A DNA stretch of 64,000 nt from Gottfriedia luciferensis. GTDB lineage: Bacteria > Bacillota > Bacilli > Bacillales > Bacillaceae_G. The stretch covers positions 62,001 to 126,000 of the forward strand of contig NZ_MDKC01000006.1 in NCBI RefSeq assembly GCF_001712755.1, written 5' to 3'. The stretch's first letter is position 1. Every line of letters begins with the position of its first letter. The translations under genes were made by a program, and so were the position numbers. Positions 28,856 to 37,806 of this stretch are shown here, piece after piece. Under the pieces are notes generated by a model. It saw only the letters and a list, made by a program, of their open reading frames with translations, was not told the DNA's origin and made no database searches.

Positions 28856-28979
28856 TCGCTTCTAGAATGAATTGGAAATCTTCGTTAGAAATGTTTTTTG
28901 TTGGGTCAAATTTTTTTGTTTCATAGCGGAATTGAAATGCATTGATAATTTCTTGTTTTGTTGTTGTTGTTTTATTCAT
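28845..28979 (-). pseudogene. N-terminal fragment of a nitroreductase (YfkO-like)
   Basis: From ATG 28979 the frame reads [19 protein letters not shown] and [12 protein letters not shown], the N-terminus of an FMN-dependent NAD(P)H nitroreductase. It stops at 28845-28847 after 44 residues, where the downstream sequence belongs to an MRJP-like gene. This is a 3' truncation at a deletion junction. Confidence 0.8.
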
Positions 28980-29280
28980 CAAAATCACCTTTAATATTTG
29001 ATTTGTCTTCTACTTCTCATTTGTTTCCAATGATGTATCCAAAATGTAGCCCAATGAATCCACCGTGAAAGAGTCCACCTCTGTAAGAAAAATAAAATGA
29101 AATACGTTTGTTTTTTCGTACATTTAACAAGATATGACTGTTTCGTGAGTGGTTATAGGTGCAATTATCATTGCTATTATTAAATGGAGGAAAATAAAGA
29201 TAACTATAGATATCAAATTGAACTAATTGGTTCTTTAGTTGTGCTAACGCTTATTAGTGTGTTTTTCCAGAAGTGAACAA
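28980..29280. other. gene-free stretch, possible 30-codon remnant
   Basis: No well-supported gene. A + strand frame 29184-29276 gives 30 residues with one hydrophobic segment (ELIGSLVVLTLISVFF) but no ribosome site; it may be the tail of a lost membrane protein. The promoter of the nitroreductase remnant would also lie here. Confidence 0.3.
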
Positions 29281-29709
29281 TTAATTTATATCGTATTCCC
29301 ATAAACCTAATTTTCCTTTAGCAGGTATAAAATCGATTAACATTTCTTTATTGGAAACTTCCCAAATATAATTCCCTACTCTAAAATCTCCTAAGAAGTA
29401 GTCATTTCCTGAAACAATACGTCCATCTTCCAATACTGCACTTTCTTGATTATCTTCTATTACTTTTAAACAATTAATAAGATTACAGACACCAATAATC
29501 TTGCCGGTTGGTAGATTGCTCCTATTCACCTCGTGCTTACTAAGCAAATACTGAATTGCTTTGTTATTACAAACATTACTATCTATTTTTTTACTTGTGT
29601 GAATCGCCAATGGACCACGATATTTAGTTTTCCATGTTCTTGTTTCGTATTGTGCTTCATTAAAAAGGAAAAGGCTGGCCCAAGGTTGAATCATTGAAAG
29701 TACCTTCAT
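29281..29709 (-). CDS. ASCH-domain protein
   Basis: A 142-residue ASCH-fold (PUA-like, nucleic-acid-binding) protein. The opening LSMIQPWASLFLFNEAQYET is the usual first strand and helix with the Glu-x-Arg pocket (ETRTW), followed by YRGPLAIHTSKK and GVCNLINCLKV. The family is proposed to bind RNA or act in nucleic acid processing. It is intact and lies downstream of the broken alcohol dehydrogenase on the same strand, about 8 bases apart. Confidence 0.8.
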   Translation of the reverse strand: MKVLSMIQPWASLFLFNEAQYETRTWKTKYRGPLAIHTSKKIDSNVCNNKAIQYLLSKHEVNRSNLPTGKIIGVCNLINCLKVIEDNQESAVLEDGRIVSGNDYFLGDFRVGNYIWEVSNKEMLIDFIPAKGKLGLWEYDIN

Positions 29710-29717
29710 ATATGTAA

Positions 29718-30323
29718 TTACACTTCCTTCTTATTCATTTGTTTAGCTTTTTCCAATCTGTATGGCACACAGTCAACAGCAATAACTCGTTTAGCGCCCT
29801 GCGCATGTAAGTCACTTCAGTAAGCTGACTGAAGTACATCTGATAGAAACAGCGCCGATTCGTCCGGTAGTTCGCATGATTCTGGAATAATGAAGGGAAG
29901 ATTATTTCCATACGGCACTCGAAGCAATTCTGCTGCGCCCATATAGTCGCCATAACGGTCTGTAAAGCTAAAGTACCCTCCAGTGTCTATTTTATAGAGA
30001 TTAGGATATGTATTAGCATTATCACATTGGCTTTCCAAGTAGCTTTGACAATACTGACATTGACCACAAGCAATATTGAACGGTATCACCTTTTTTGACC
30101 TTTTTGTTACATCTTTACCAACTTCTTCAACAATTCCCACTGGCTCATGGCCAATTACGTAGTCTATTTTAGACGGCAATGAACCTTGATAAATATGAAG
30201 ATCCGAACCACAAATCGCAGAAGATGTAATTCGTACGATAATATCATCGTCTTTTACTAGTGCAGGATCTGGTACATTTTTAACCTGCATATTTTTAATA
30301 CCTTGGTACGTGACTGCTTTTAT
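29718..30323 (-). pseudogene. zinc alcohol dehydrogenase, start lost, internal deletion, 3' truncated
   Basis: Begins AAAGCAGTCACG after a good ribosome site (GGAGGT), but the codon at the expected start is ATA (30321-30323) rather than ATG; the first ATG is 11 codons later. The zinc-enzyme N-domain is present: SAICGSDLHIYQG, GHEPVGIVEEVG and CGQCQYCQSYLESQC (structural zinc cysteines). After FLSDVLQSAY comes a TGA, then part of the Rossmann domain (AQGAKRVIAVDCVPYRLEKA). About 30 residues around the GxGxxG loop are missing. It ends at 29718, about 200 residues short. Confidence 0.85.
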
Positions 30324-30653
30324 GTGTTACCTCCTGAATTTATGATACTTCCATAAAATATCCAAATGAAATAAACGTTATTCAATGCAATTTTTAAAAA
30401 TTCTTTTTCTTTTCTTAATGCAAATGTGTAAAAGAAAATACCTTTTTGTAGAATCAAGTCGCAGCAGTCAACTCAAAAAAGTTCTGATGAATCAATTACT
30501 AGAAAAAGACATTTAGGCTTATGCATAATACAGTACGAAGAGAGTAAACAAGATTTTACATTAAACTTAACCCAAGTGTTAGTTTTCTAAAAGTACAATA
30601 AACTAAAAAAGCAATAGTTTGTAGATTGAATCTCCTATATAACTAAATGATGC
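30324..30653. other. gene-free stretch before the intron
   Basis: AT-rich, with no open frame of note on either strand. If the intron had once interrupted a gene, its 5' exon should lie here, but I see no recognisable coding sequence. Confidence 0.4.
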
Positions 30654-31180
30654 GTGTGCGGCCGAGCCTAGGTCGTATCATATAGCAGCGGGTGGAATTC
30701 CCGTCGAGAAAGAACTAGCCATTCACTCGTAGCGAGTCTTGGAGGATTAAAGGTAACTTTAATCTTTAAGCGTAGACAGTTAGGTTGCGGACCGAAAGCC
30801 AAATGGTTGAAGGGATTGAGCTTCGAAATGTTAGTAAAGCGAGAGGGCTGATGCCTTACGCATAGCAGAAAGCAACATTTTACCTTTCGTTAAGGCAAGA
30901 AGGGTAAAGCCTCTCCGGAGTCAGAGACCTTGGCACGTAACACATTGATATCATACGGCAACTCGGGAGACCCTACCGGTCTTTTCAATTAATAGAAGAG
31001 TATGGTGTACAAGCGATAACAAGTAAGGAAACCAAATGCCGATGTAGGGAGTCGGATAGCAGTGTAGTACCTATGAAGTTGGGTAATGCCGATGGAGGAA
31101 AGACTGCAACCAAAGTATCACCCTTAATAGGGACACATTTACTACACACAGAGGTAGAATAAATGGAAACAAAACTATTA
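30654..31180 (+). mobile_element. group II intron, 5' RNA domains only
   Basis: The sequence from GTGCGGCCGAGCCTAG onward is the 5' part of a bacterial group II intron. A GTGCG-type 5' splice site is followed by domain I elements (CGGGTGGAATTCCCGTCGAG, CTCGTAGCGAGTC, GCGGACCGAAAGCC) and the GATGCCGATGGAGGAAAG-type distal helices. At 31163 an ATG begins METKLL, the usual start of the intron-encoded reverse transcriptase, but after six codons the sequence changes and the frame soon ends. The reverse transcriptase and domains V/VI are not found, so it cannot splice or move. Confidence 0.75.
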
Positions 31181-31217
31181 GTAATCGACGTTATGCTTAC
31201 ATTTTATCAAATCCTAA

Positions 31218-31943
31218 TATGGAAAAAAGTATGTTTGTTCATGCGGATATCAATATGCCGATACAGAAAATATTGTGGAAATGTTTCGTAATTTCCAGCA
31301 GAAAATAGAAGTAAAGGAAACTTTTAAGATCAAAATGAATCAATTAATAGAAAAAGAATTTATCAGCCAAATCATTTTTTCTAAAATCGGTAGTAATCAA
31401 GACTTAAATAGGCACCTTCAGCGGGTAAACCAATTAAAACAAACCGGAATGATAGAAGAGGGGATTGAGACGAAAATATTAATACCCCGTAAACTCATTT
31501 CTATTTCAAATCTGGAACTTCAGTTAAAATTAAATCCATTTCATGAATCTAATGAAATTTATAAAGAGCAAAAAGCCATTTATAAAAGTATTGCTCGTAA
31601 GTTACGTAAAACTCAATTAAAACAGCACAGGCACTGTATTCGCGATCTTACATTGAAGGGAAGTTTTAGTGATATTTGTCATCATGCGCATGCATATGTT
31701 TGCTGGAGAAAATTTATAGAAGGAGCAAATGGATATCACAATGTTCATAATGGACAAACAAGGAAAGATAAATATTATACCCCCCCAAGAGCGTATTATT
31801 CACAGCTGTTTAATGAAGACTTGCGTAAATTTGAGTCAGAATGCGAAAAAGCATTTAATATTATTAATGAAGAAAAAGGAGCGTCTAACCTAGATTTTGA
31901 ACGATTATCAACAAGTATACGAAATTGGTTGTATGTGAGTTAA
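31218..31943 (+). pseudogene. unidentified gene fragment beside the right transposon end
   Basis: An open frame of about 240 codons; the first start-like codon is GTG 31275, but coding character extends upstream (YGKKYVCSCGYQYADTENIV), so the N-terminus is cut off at the intron junction. It has a CxC near the front and HRHCIRDL, HHAHAYVCW and TPPRAYYSQLFN further on; it is basic and helical. I do not recognise the family. A Cys-rich CSCGY segment followed by a helical tail, next to Tn7-like ends, would fit the C-terminal part of a TniQ/TnsD-type target-selection protein; this is inference from position only. Confidence 0.4.
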
Positions 31944-31949
31944 TACTAA

Positions 31950-32160
31950 ATAATTATTATCAATGGGTAGAAACTTTTAAGAATGCAAAAACAATGAAAT
32001 TACTTACTTTAACAATATTCCGTTTAATCCGATAAAGCTCCTTCAGAACGTTTATGTAAATATTAGCAAACTTCAAAACAAACAAATTTCATATATCAAC
32101 TGCATAGGTAAATTTAATAAATCAAAATTGTGGTGTGATGTAGTTGGTGATTATTTATAG
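31950..32160 (+). pseudogene. degenerate coding tail before the right end
   Basis: After the previous stop, one frame reads LNNYYQWVETFKNAKTM and then, one frame over, YFNNIPFNPIKLLQNVYVNI and LWCDVVGDYL, ending at TAG 32158-32160 right before a terminator. The two halves look like one protein split by a frameshift near 32000. No family recognised. Confidence 0.3.
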
Positions 32161-32184
32161 CAAGTAAACTACTTGCTTTTTTTT
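32159..32184 (+). terminator. terminator inside the right end
   Basis: AGCAAGTA and TACTTGCT pair around AAC, followed by seven T. Confidence 0.85.
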
Positions 32185-32205
32185 ATACAAAATCTCTATA
32201 AGCGA

Positions 32206-32461
32206 GTAAACGGATTTGTGTCGCAAAAAAGCCGTAAGTAAATGGATTTGTGTTCAAAACTGCTATTCAAGTAAACAGAGTTATGTCGTAAAATTTCATT
32301 AAGTAAACAGATTTGTGTCGCAAGTATATAAAAACATGATTATTTCAAATTGAAAACAAAAAATGGAGTAACTAATTTATAATCGAACGTTCGGCTTTTA
32401 GAAGAAATTTTTATGAAATCTCCATAATTTACTAAAAGTAACAGATTAGTGTCGGAGGACA
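32206..32461. repeat. right-end array of transposase-site-like repeats
   Basis: Five sites in one orientation: GTAAACGGATTTGTGTCG (32206), GTAAATGGATTTGTGTTC (32238), GTAAACAGAGTTATGTCG (32271), GTAAACAGATTTGTGTCG (32303) and GTAACAGATTAGTGTCGG (32438). The last ends in GAGGACA at 32461, the mirror of the TGTCC at 14809. The first four are spaced about 32 bases apart; the terminal one is 118 bases further. Confidence 0.75.
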
Positions 32462-33008
<547 letters not shown>

Positions 33009-33347
33009 CTATCGATCTGTTTCAATATATGTAATTCCTAAGTACCTTTCAGTTCTTGGTTCAAATTCAACATTTACATATACCCCGAATTCCCTGCTTC
33101 CATCTTTTAATCTTAACCATAATTTGAATTTTTCTACTGAGACTGTTGGTGTTTTTTGTTCCCTTCCTATGTGTAAATAATCTATAACATCCGATTGTGG
33201 GTATTTTTGGATTGTTTTTTCAACTGCAATTTTCCCCCATTTAGCATATGGAGGCTCATAAACAGGTTCTGCAGCAACTGAGTTTACATTGCAAAAAATA
33301 CAAAATAAGAATGAGAAAATGAAAATGGCTCTGAATGTTCTTTTCAA
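33009..33347 (-). CDS. secreted DUF3889 protein
   Basis: 112 residues with a signal peptide (cleavage near VAAEP) and a small DUF3889 domain: PPYAKWGKIAVEKTIQKYP, DVIDYLHIGRE, FKLWLRLKDGSREFGVYVNV and TERYLGITYIETDR. It resembles B. subtilis YqzG-type exported proteins of unknown role. AGGAGG lies just before the start. It is divergent from sleB and intact. It is the first ordinary gene to the right of the island. Confidence 0.85.
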   Translation of the reverse strand: MKRTFRAIFIFSFLFCIFCNVNSVAAEPVYEPPYAKWGKIAVEKTIQKYPQSDVIDYLHIGREQKTPTVSVEKFKLWLRLKDGSREFGVYVNVEFEPRTERYLGITYIETDR

Positions 33348-33510
33348 AATACCTCCTCCTTTTTGCTCCTATCTTTACTATTCGACCTCTCTACTCAATC
33401 TATTCGCTTCTTGTTTGTGCAATTTATATCAGTTTTTACGCTTTTTACTAATAAAAAGAAATTTTTTACAAATAGTAATCCTATATGTATTTGATTAAGG
33501 AGGATTTATT

Positions 33511-34332
33511 TTGCAAAAAAATTTTCACTATAAAACTGCATTTGTTATCTTATGCATAATATGTATTTCGCTGATTACTTTAAATATTTACTTACCTAAA
33601 AAACAAGTTGATGCATTTAGTAGTCAAGTGCTTAGCCGTGGTTCAACAGGTCAAGATGTTAAGGAACTTCAAGAACGACTTATATTTATAGGTTTTTTAG
33701 ACGATAAGGCTGATGGCGTTTTCGGCTGGAATACTTACTGGGCTCTTCGTAATTTTCAAAAGGAATTTGGTATGAAGGTTGATGGTGTCGCAGGAACAAA
33801 ATTAAAAGAAAAGCTGACAAAAGCAACTAAAAATTATAAAGGTAATACGGCCAATAATACATCAAATAATAATACTTCTAATAACAACAATAAACCGGCT
33901 AAACCAAATACAAGTAACCCTAATAATTCGAATGCAAAACCAAATAATAAACCGATTGCAAACGCACCAAACGGTTATACAGATAACGATATTAAATTAA
34001 TGGCAAATGCTGTTTATGGAGAATCACGTGGTGAACCATATATCGGTCAAGTTGCTGTTGCAGCAGTCATTTTAAATCGTTTAACAAATGCGTCTTTTCC
34101 AAATTCAATCGCTGGTGTTATTTATCAACCAGGTGCTTTTACGGCAGTAGCTGACGGTCAAATTAATTTAACACCTAATGCTCAGGCTAAAAAAGCCGTA
34201 ATTGATGCAATAAATGGCTGGGATCCAACCACTGGATGTATTTATTATTACAATCCTAAAACAGCAACAAACCAATGGATTCGGGGCCGCCCTATTATTT
34301 TAACTATTGGTCAACATATTTTTTGCAAATAA
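33511..34332 (+). CDS. sleB: spore cortex-lytic enzyme SleB
   Basis: The germination-specific lytic enzyme that cuts spore cortex peptidoglycan. It has an N-terminal signal/anchor (residues 9-27), a peptidoglycan-binding repeat (QDVKELQERLIFIGFLDDKA to DGVAGTKLKEKL, about 47-105), an Asn/Thr/Pro-rich linker and a hydrolase_2 catalytic domain from about 155 (LMANAVYGESRGEPYIGQVA, catalytic Glu in GES). The start is TTG 33511 after AAGGAGGA. The length (273) is a little below that of other SleB proteins. It is followed 18 bases later by ypeB, the usual operon, expected in the forespore under sigma G. Confidence 0.95.
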   Translation: MQKNFHYKTAFVILCIICISLITLNIYLPKKQVDAFSSQVLSRGSTGQDVKELQERLIFIGFLDDKADGVFGWNTYWALRNFQKEFGMKVDGVAGTKLKEKLTKATKNYKGNTANNTSNNNTSNNNNKPAKPNTSNPNNSNAKPNNKPIANAPNGYTDNDIKLMANAVYGESRGEPYIGQVAVAAVILNRLTNASFPNSIAGVIYQPGAFTAVADGQINLTPNAQAKKAVIDAINGWDPTTGCIYYYNPKTATNQWIRGRPIILTIGQHIFCK

Positions 34333-34350
34333 TTGTAATGAGGTGTAATT

Positions 34351-35667
34351 ATGAAAGGAAGTTGGATTGTTGCAGGTGCTTTAGCAGCCGCTCTAGTCGG
34401 ATCTGGTTATTGGGGATACACGCAACATCGTGAATTGAATGAAATGAATTTAAAAGCCGAAAATAATTATCAAAGAGCTTTTAATGAATTAACATACGAT
34501 ATTGATTTATTACACGATAAAATTGGAACGACATTAGCAATGAATTCTAGAACGTCTCTCTCCCCTGCTTTAGCAGATGTATGGCGAATTTCGATTCATT
34601 CTAAATCTGACATAGCACAGCTCCCATTAAAATTTGTGCCTTTTGACAAAACTCAAGCCTTTTTAACTGGAGTAGGAAACTTTAGCTATAAAACAGCGGT
34701 TCGAGATTTAAATAAAGAACCTTTAACTGCAAAGGAATATAAAACTTTACGTGATATGTATTCGACAGCTGAAAAAATTCAAGATGGACTCCGTAATGTA
34801 CAAACAAACATCATGAATAAAAACTTAAGTTGGATTGATGTTGGTCAAATGACTGAAGAAAGAAAAGCGCCTCGAGACAATAGTATCGTGGATGGTTTTA
34901 AACATATTGAACAAGTAAAAGCAACAACTGACCAAGATTTTGGTCCTACCTTCACAAATGGGCAAGAAGAATCTAAAGGATTAAAGAAACTTACAGGTAA
35001 AAAAATCTCTCAGGATGAAGCTAAAAAAATAGCCCAAAAATTTGTTCCGCTTAAAAATGTAAATAAAACTCAAGTTACTAGAAGTGAGAACAAAAATTTC
35101 GAACCATTTTATGCTGTTACTATGGCTCATACTAACCCGACCGCTGATACTTATATGCAAATAACTGAAACTAAGGGTTTACCGATCTTTTTTATAACAA
35201 ATAGACCAATAAATAAGCAAAAAATTAGCTTAGATGATGCAGTAAAAAAAGGTCTAAACTATTTAGATTCTAAAAACTATAAAGATATGGAATTATACGA
35301 TAGCTCTCAATATGATACAATCGGTGTGCTTCAATATGTTCATGCAATAGACGACGTACGCATCTATCCAGAAGCAATTCAATTAAAGGTAGCGTTAGAT
35401 AACGGGCAAATCATCGGCTTTAATGCTAAAAACTATATTACTTCAAACCATGTACGTAAAATCCCTACTCCTAAGCTTACGCTTGAGCAAGCAAAAGCAA
35501 AGCTTAACAAAAATGTTAAAGTCGAGGAAGAACGCCTAGCGGTTATCTTAAATAGTTTTAATAAAGAAGTTCTTACTTATGAATTTTTAGGTACATATAA
35601 TCACGATACATATGATATCTTTATTAATGCAATGACTGGTGATGAAGAAAAAGTTAAAAAACTATGA
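34351..35667 (+). CDS. ypeB: germination protein YpeB
   Basis: 438 residues. An N-terminal membrane anchor (WIVAGALAAALVGSGYWGY), a long helical region and C-terminal PepSY-like repeats (SQDEAKKIAQKF, LTLEQAKAKLNK). YpeB stabilises and localises SleB in the spore and is needed for its activity. It is intact and ends before a terminator converging on uppP. Confidence 0.95.
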   Translation: MKGSWIVAGALAAALVGSGYWGYTQHRELNEMNLKAENNYQRAFNELTYDIDLLHDKIGTTLAMNSRTSLSPALADVWRISIHSKSDIAQLPLKFVPFDKTQAFLTGVGNFSYKTAVRDLNKEPLTAKEYKTLRDMYSTAEKIQDGLRNVQTNIMNKNLSWIDVGQMTEERKAPRDNSIVDGFKHIEQVKATTDQDFGPTFTNGQEESKGLKKLTGKKISQDEAKKIAQKFVPLKNVNKTQVTRSENKNFEPFYAVTMAHTNPTADTYMQITETKGLPIFFITNRPINKQKISLDDAVKKGLNYLDSKNYKDMELYDSSQYDTIGVLQYVHAIDDVRIYPEAIQLKVALDNGQIIGFNAKNYITSNHVRKIPTPKLTLEQAKAKLNKNVKVEEERLAVILNSFNKEVLTYEFLGTYNHDTYDIFINAMTGDEEKVKKL

Positions 35668-35673
35668 GTAATC

Positions 35674-35710
35674 AAAAAAGCACAGGTTAATCACTTCCTG
35701 TGCTCTTTTG
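35674..35710. terminator. bidirectional terminator between ypeB and uppP
   Basis: AAAAAAGCACAGG and CCTGTGCTCTTTT pair with a 10-base loop. Confidence 0.8.
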
Positions 35711-35757
35711 TATACAAAACGATAACTTATCATTTTGTAATTTTTATCGATTTACAT

Positions 35758-36537
35758 TTAAAATATCTTTAAATACTGAAGCACTACGATACTAACCCCT
35801 AAAAAGATAACATAATAGCCAAAAATATTCAGTGATTGTTTTTTCAATAAATTGATCATCCAGCTAATGGCTAGATACCCGAATAAAGCGGCGGCTAATG
35901 TACCAAGAAATAGCGGGAAAAACGCAATTTGTTCCGCGTTTCCACCAAGTAGATCTTTTCCCTGGAAGACGATTCCACCTAAAATTGCAGGGGTAGATAA
36001 TAAGAATGAAAAATACGCAGCGCTTTTTCGTTCCATTCCTTTAAATAATGCTGCAGCGATTGTTAATCCTGAACGAGAAACCGCTGGAAATATAGCAAGT
36101 GCTTGAAATGAGCCGATGAATAAGGCATCGACCCATGTTAGCTCCTCCATTGTTTTCTTCCCTTTTCTCCTTTTATCAGCAATAAATAAAATAATACCAG
36201 TAAAGATAAACTCCCACCCAATCGTTTTACCCGAAACAGATATCTTATCGAAAAAATCTTTAAATAATAAGCCTACAATTACTGCGGGTAATGTGCCAAC
36301 AAAAAGCAATAAAGTTAATTTTGAAAAAGGTTTTTTTATCAAACCTTTCCATTCTTTACTGTAAAAAACAAACACCGCTAATAAAGTACCAATATGCATT
36401 AACGTATCTAATAACAAGCCTGCCTCATCTAAGCCGAATAAATGTCTACCAATATATAAATGACCGGTACTACTGATTGGGAGAAATTCAGTTAACCCTT
36501 GAATGATGCCTAATATAATTGCTTCAAAGTTAGACAT
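35758..36537 (-). CDS. uppP: undecaprenyl-diphosphatase UppP (BacA)
   Basis: An integral membrane enzyme of 259 residues that dephosphorylates undecaprenyl diphosphate to recycle the lipid carrier for wall synthesis; overproduction gives bacitracin resistance. Motifs are LGIIQGLTEFLPISSTGHL (catalytic Glu and Ser/Thr) and FPAVSRSGLTIAAAL (second motif with Arg). The start is set at 36537 (SNFEAIIL), since AAAGGAG lies nine bases upstream; the longer version would begin inside that ribosome site. Confidence 0.95.
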   Translation of the reverse strand: MSNFEAIILGIIQGLTEFLPISSTGHLYIGRHLFGLDEAGLLLDTLMHIGTLLAVFVFYSKEWKGLIKKPFSKLTLLLFVGTLPAVIVGLLFKDFFDKISVSGKTIGWEFIFTGIILFIADKRRKGKKTMEELTWVDALFIGSFQALAIFPAVSRSGLTIAAALFKGMERKSAAYFSFLLSTPAILGGIVFQGKDLLGGNAEQIAFFPLFLGTLAAALFGYLAISWMINLLKKQSLNIFGYYVIFLGVSIVVLQYLKIF

Positions 36538-36609
36538 AATCAATTCTCCTTTCATTCAAATTAGTAAATTATATGCAAAAAAAATTCAATTCTTGTCCAA
36601 ATTATTAAA

Positions 36610-36640
36610 AATATAAAAAAGCATCATGTAAGATGCTTTT
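36610..36640 (-). terminator. terminator overlapping the end of the lyase gene
   Basis: AAAAAGCATC and GATGCTTTTT form the stem; the stop codon of the upstream gene lies inside it. Confidence 0.75.
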
Positions 36641-37529
36641 TGGTTGGTAATCTTGAAAATAACTTACTAGTAGGCTCTTCATTTAATTGGTTTGAAATAT
36701 AGTTTGTAGCGGCAAGTAGTTTTTCTTCGTCGACATCAGTAGTAATCTCAAGTCGATGCAAAAATGAAATTAAATCTTCCGTTTCAATCATTCGATTTTG
36801 TTCATTAGATGGAAAGCAACCTCCAAACCCTCCATTAGCTGATTCAAACCGCTGAATCCCATATGAAAGTGATGTATAGATATTAGAAATGCCATTCCCA
36901 AAAGTATTATAAAATTGCATTGAGCAACGCTCTTTAGGAATGTTTATTAATAAATCCTCCAAAAATAACTTAACTTGATGAGGTGTTGCTTTGCCTTGCG
37001 TATCAACAAATGATACCTCCTCCACTCCATCATCTAATAATTGCGATGCCAAGTCGATTGCCTTTTGATGACTTACTTTTTCATCGTGATCGCCAAATAC
37101 TGTTGTAATATAAGCACGCGTAAGCTTTTCATAATCTTTTGTTACTTTTGTCATTTCTTTAATATCTTTCAAAGATTGAGTGATCGAGCAATTTTTAACT
37201 TTAACATTGTATGACTCGCTTGTTGAGATAAAAAAGTTAATTTCATCTGCATCTACGACAAATGCTCTCATTAGACTTCTTTTATTTGGTACTAATACTC
37301 CATATGTTATGTGATGCTCTCTTTTTAACTTCAATACTAATTCGGTAGCCTTATTAAACTGGAGTTTATCCGGAAAATTCATTAACGTGGACACTTCGAT
37401 GTGATTTAATCCACTATCAATCAGATAGTTAATCCATTGTAATTTTTGGTCAATAGATAATCGTGATCCATATTGAAAATTAATACGAGGTCCAATTTCT
37501 TTTATGAATACAGACTGTGGCAAGTTCAA
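36624..37529 (-). CDS. HMG-CoA lyase-like enzyme
   Basis: A 301-residue protein of the HMGL-like TIM-barrel family (3-hydroxy-3-methylglutaryl-CoA lyase and relatives). KEIGPRINFQYGSRLSIDQK gives the metal/arginine motif in altered form. ISTSESYNVKVKNCS, VEEVSFVDTQGKATPHQV and ANGGFGGCFPSNEQN (the cysteine loop that closes the site; GGCP is usual) follow. The changed active-site loop leaves HMG-CoA as an unproven substrate. It stands alone, without leucine-degradation genes nearby. Confidence 0.8.
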   Translation of the reverse strand: MNLPQSVFIKEIGPRINFQYGSRLSIDQKLQWINYLIDSGLNHIEVSTLMNFPDKLQFNKATELVLKLKREHHITYGVLVPNKRSLMRAFVVDADEINFFISTSESYNVKVKNCSITQSLKDIKEMTKVTKDYEKLTRAYITTVFGDHDEKVSHQKAIDLASQLLDDGVEEVSFVDTQGKATPHQVKLFLEDLLINIPKERCSMQFYNTFGNGISNIYTSLSYGIQRFESANGGFGGCFPSNEQNRMIETEDLISFLHRLEITTDVDEEKLLAATNYISNQLNEEPTSKLFSRLPTKKHLT

Positions 37530-37647
37530 TATGATCGACTCCTATTCTACTTTTTATTTTTTTAAAACTAGCTCCTCTGAAAATATCCTTGTATTAATTC
37601 TACTTTAGTCGAAAGTTATTTATGATAGACAAAGTGAATCCTAAAAA

Positions 37648-37684
37648 TAAAAAAAGCTCCCGATAAATATCAAGAGCTTTTTCG
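37648..37684. terminator. terminator hairpin
   Basis: AAAAAAGCTC and GAGCTTTTT enclose a 13-base loop, with T runs on both strands. It is downstream of the acidic-protein gene. Confidence 0.7.
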
Positions 37685-37806
37685 AAATCATTGTTTTAAA
37701 TGAATAACCAAAACAAATTAGTGAAACTTCCATATTTTGCATAAATATCCGATTCAAGAAATATAAACCCGGTATTTTTTGGAAGAATATACATTTATTT
37801 GGTAGT

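Larger units (their letters stand above)
14809..32461. mobile_element. candidate decayed Tn7-like transposon / genomic island
   Basis: A 17.65-kb segment whose ends are inverted arrays of an 18-bp motif: four sites on the left (14816-14990) and five on the right (32206-32455). The outermost units form terminal inverted repeats: left TGTCCACCGACAC-AAATCTGT, and right (reverse complement) TGTCCTCCGACAC-TAATCTGT. TGT...ACA ends with multiple internal transposase sites are characteristic of Tn7/TnsB-type transposons. Against a clean single insertion, the flanking 5-mers differ (CGTCA left, AGAAG right), and no intact tnsA, tnsB or tnsC is present. The interior is rich in pseudogenes and deletion junctions. 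I infer an old element that lost its transposition genes, or one rebuilt by recombination. Confidence 0.6.

Noticed and set aside
29735-29953. 72-codon minus-strand frame
   Set aside because: Overlaps the alcohol dehydrogenase remnant in another frame and shows no family features.
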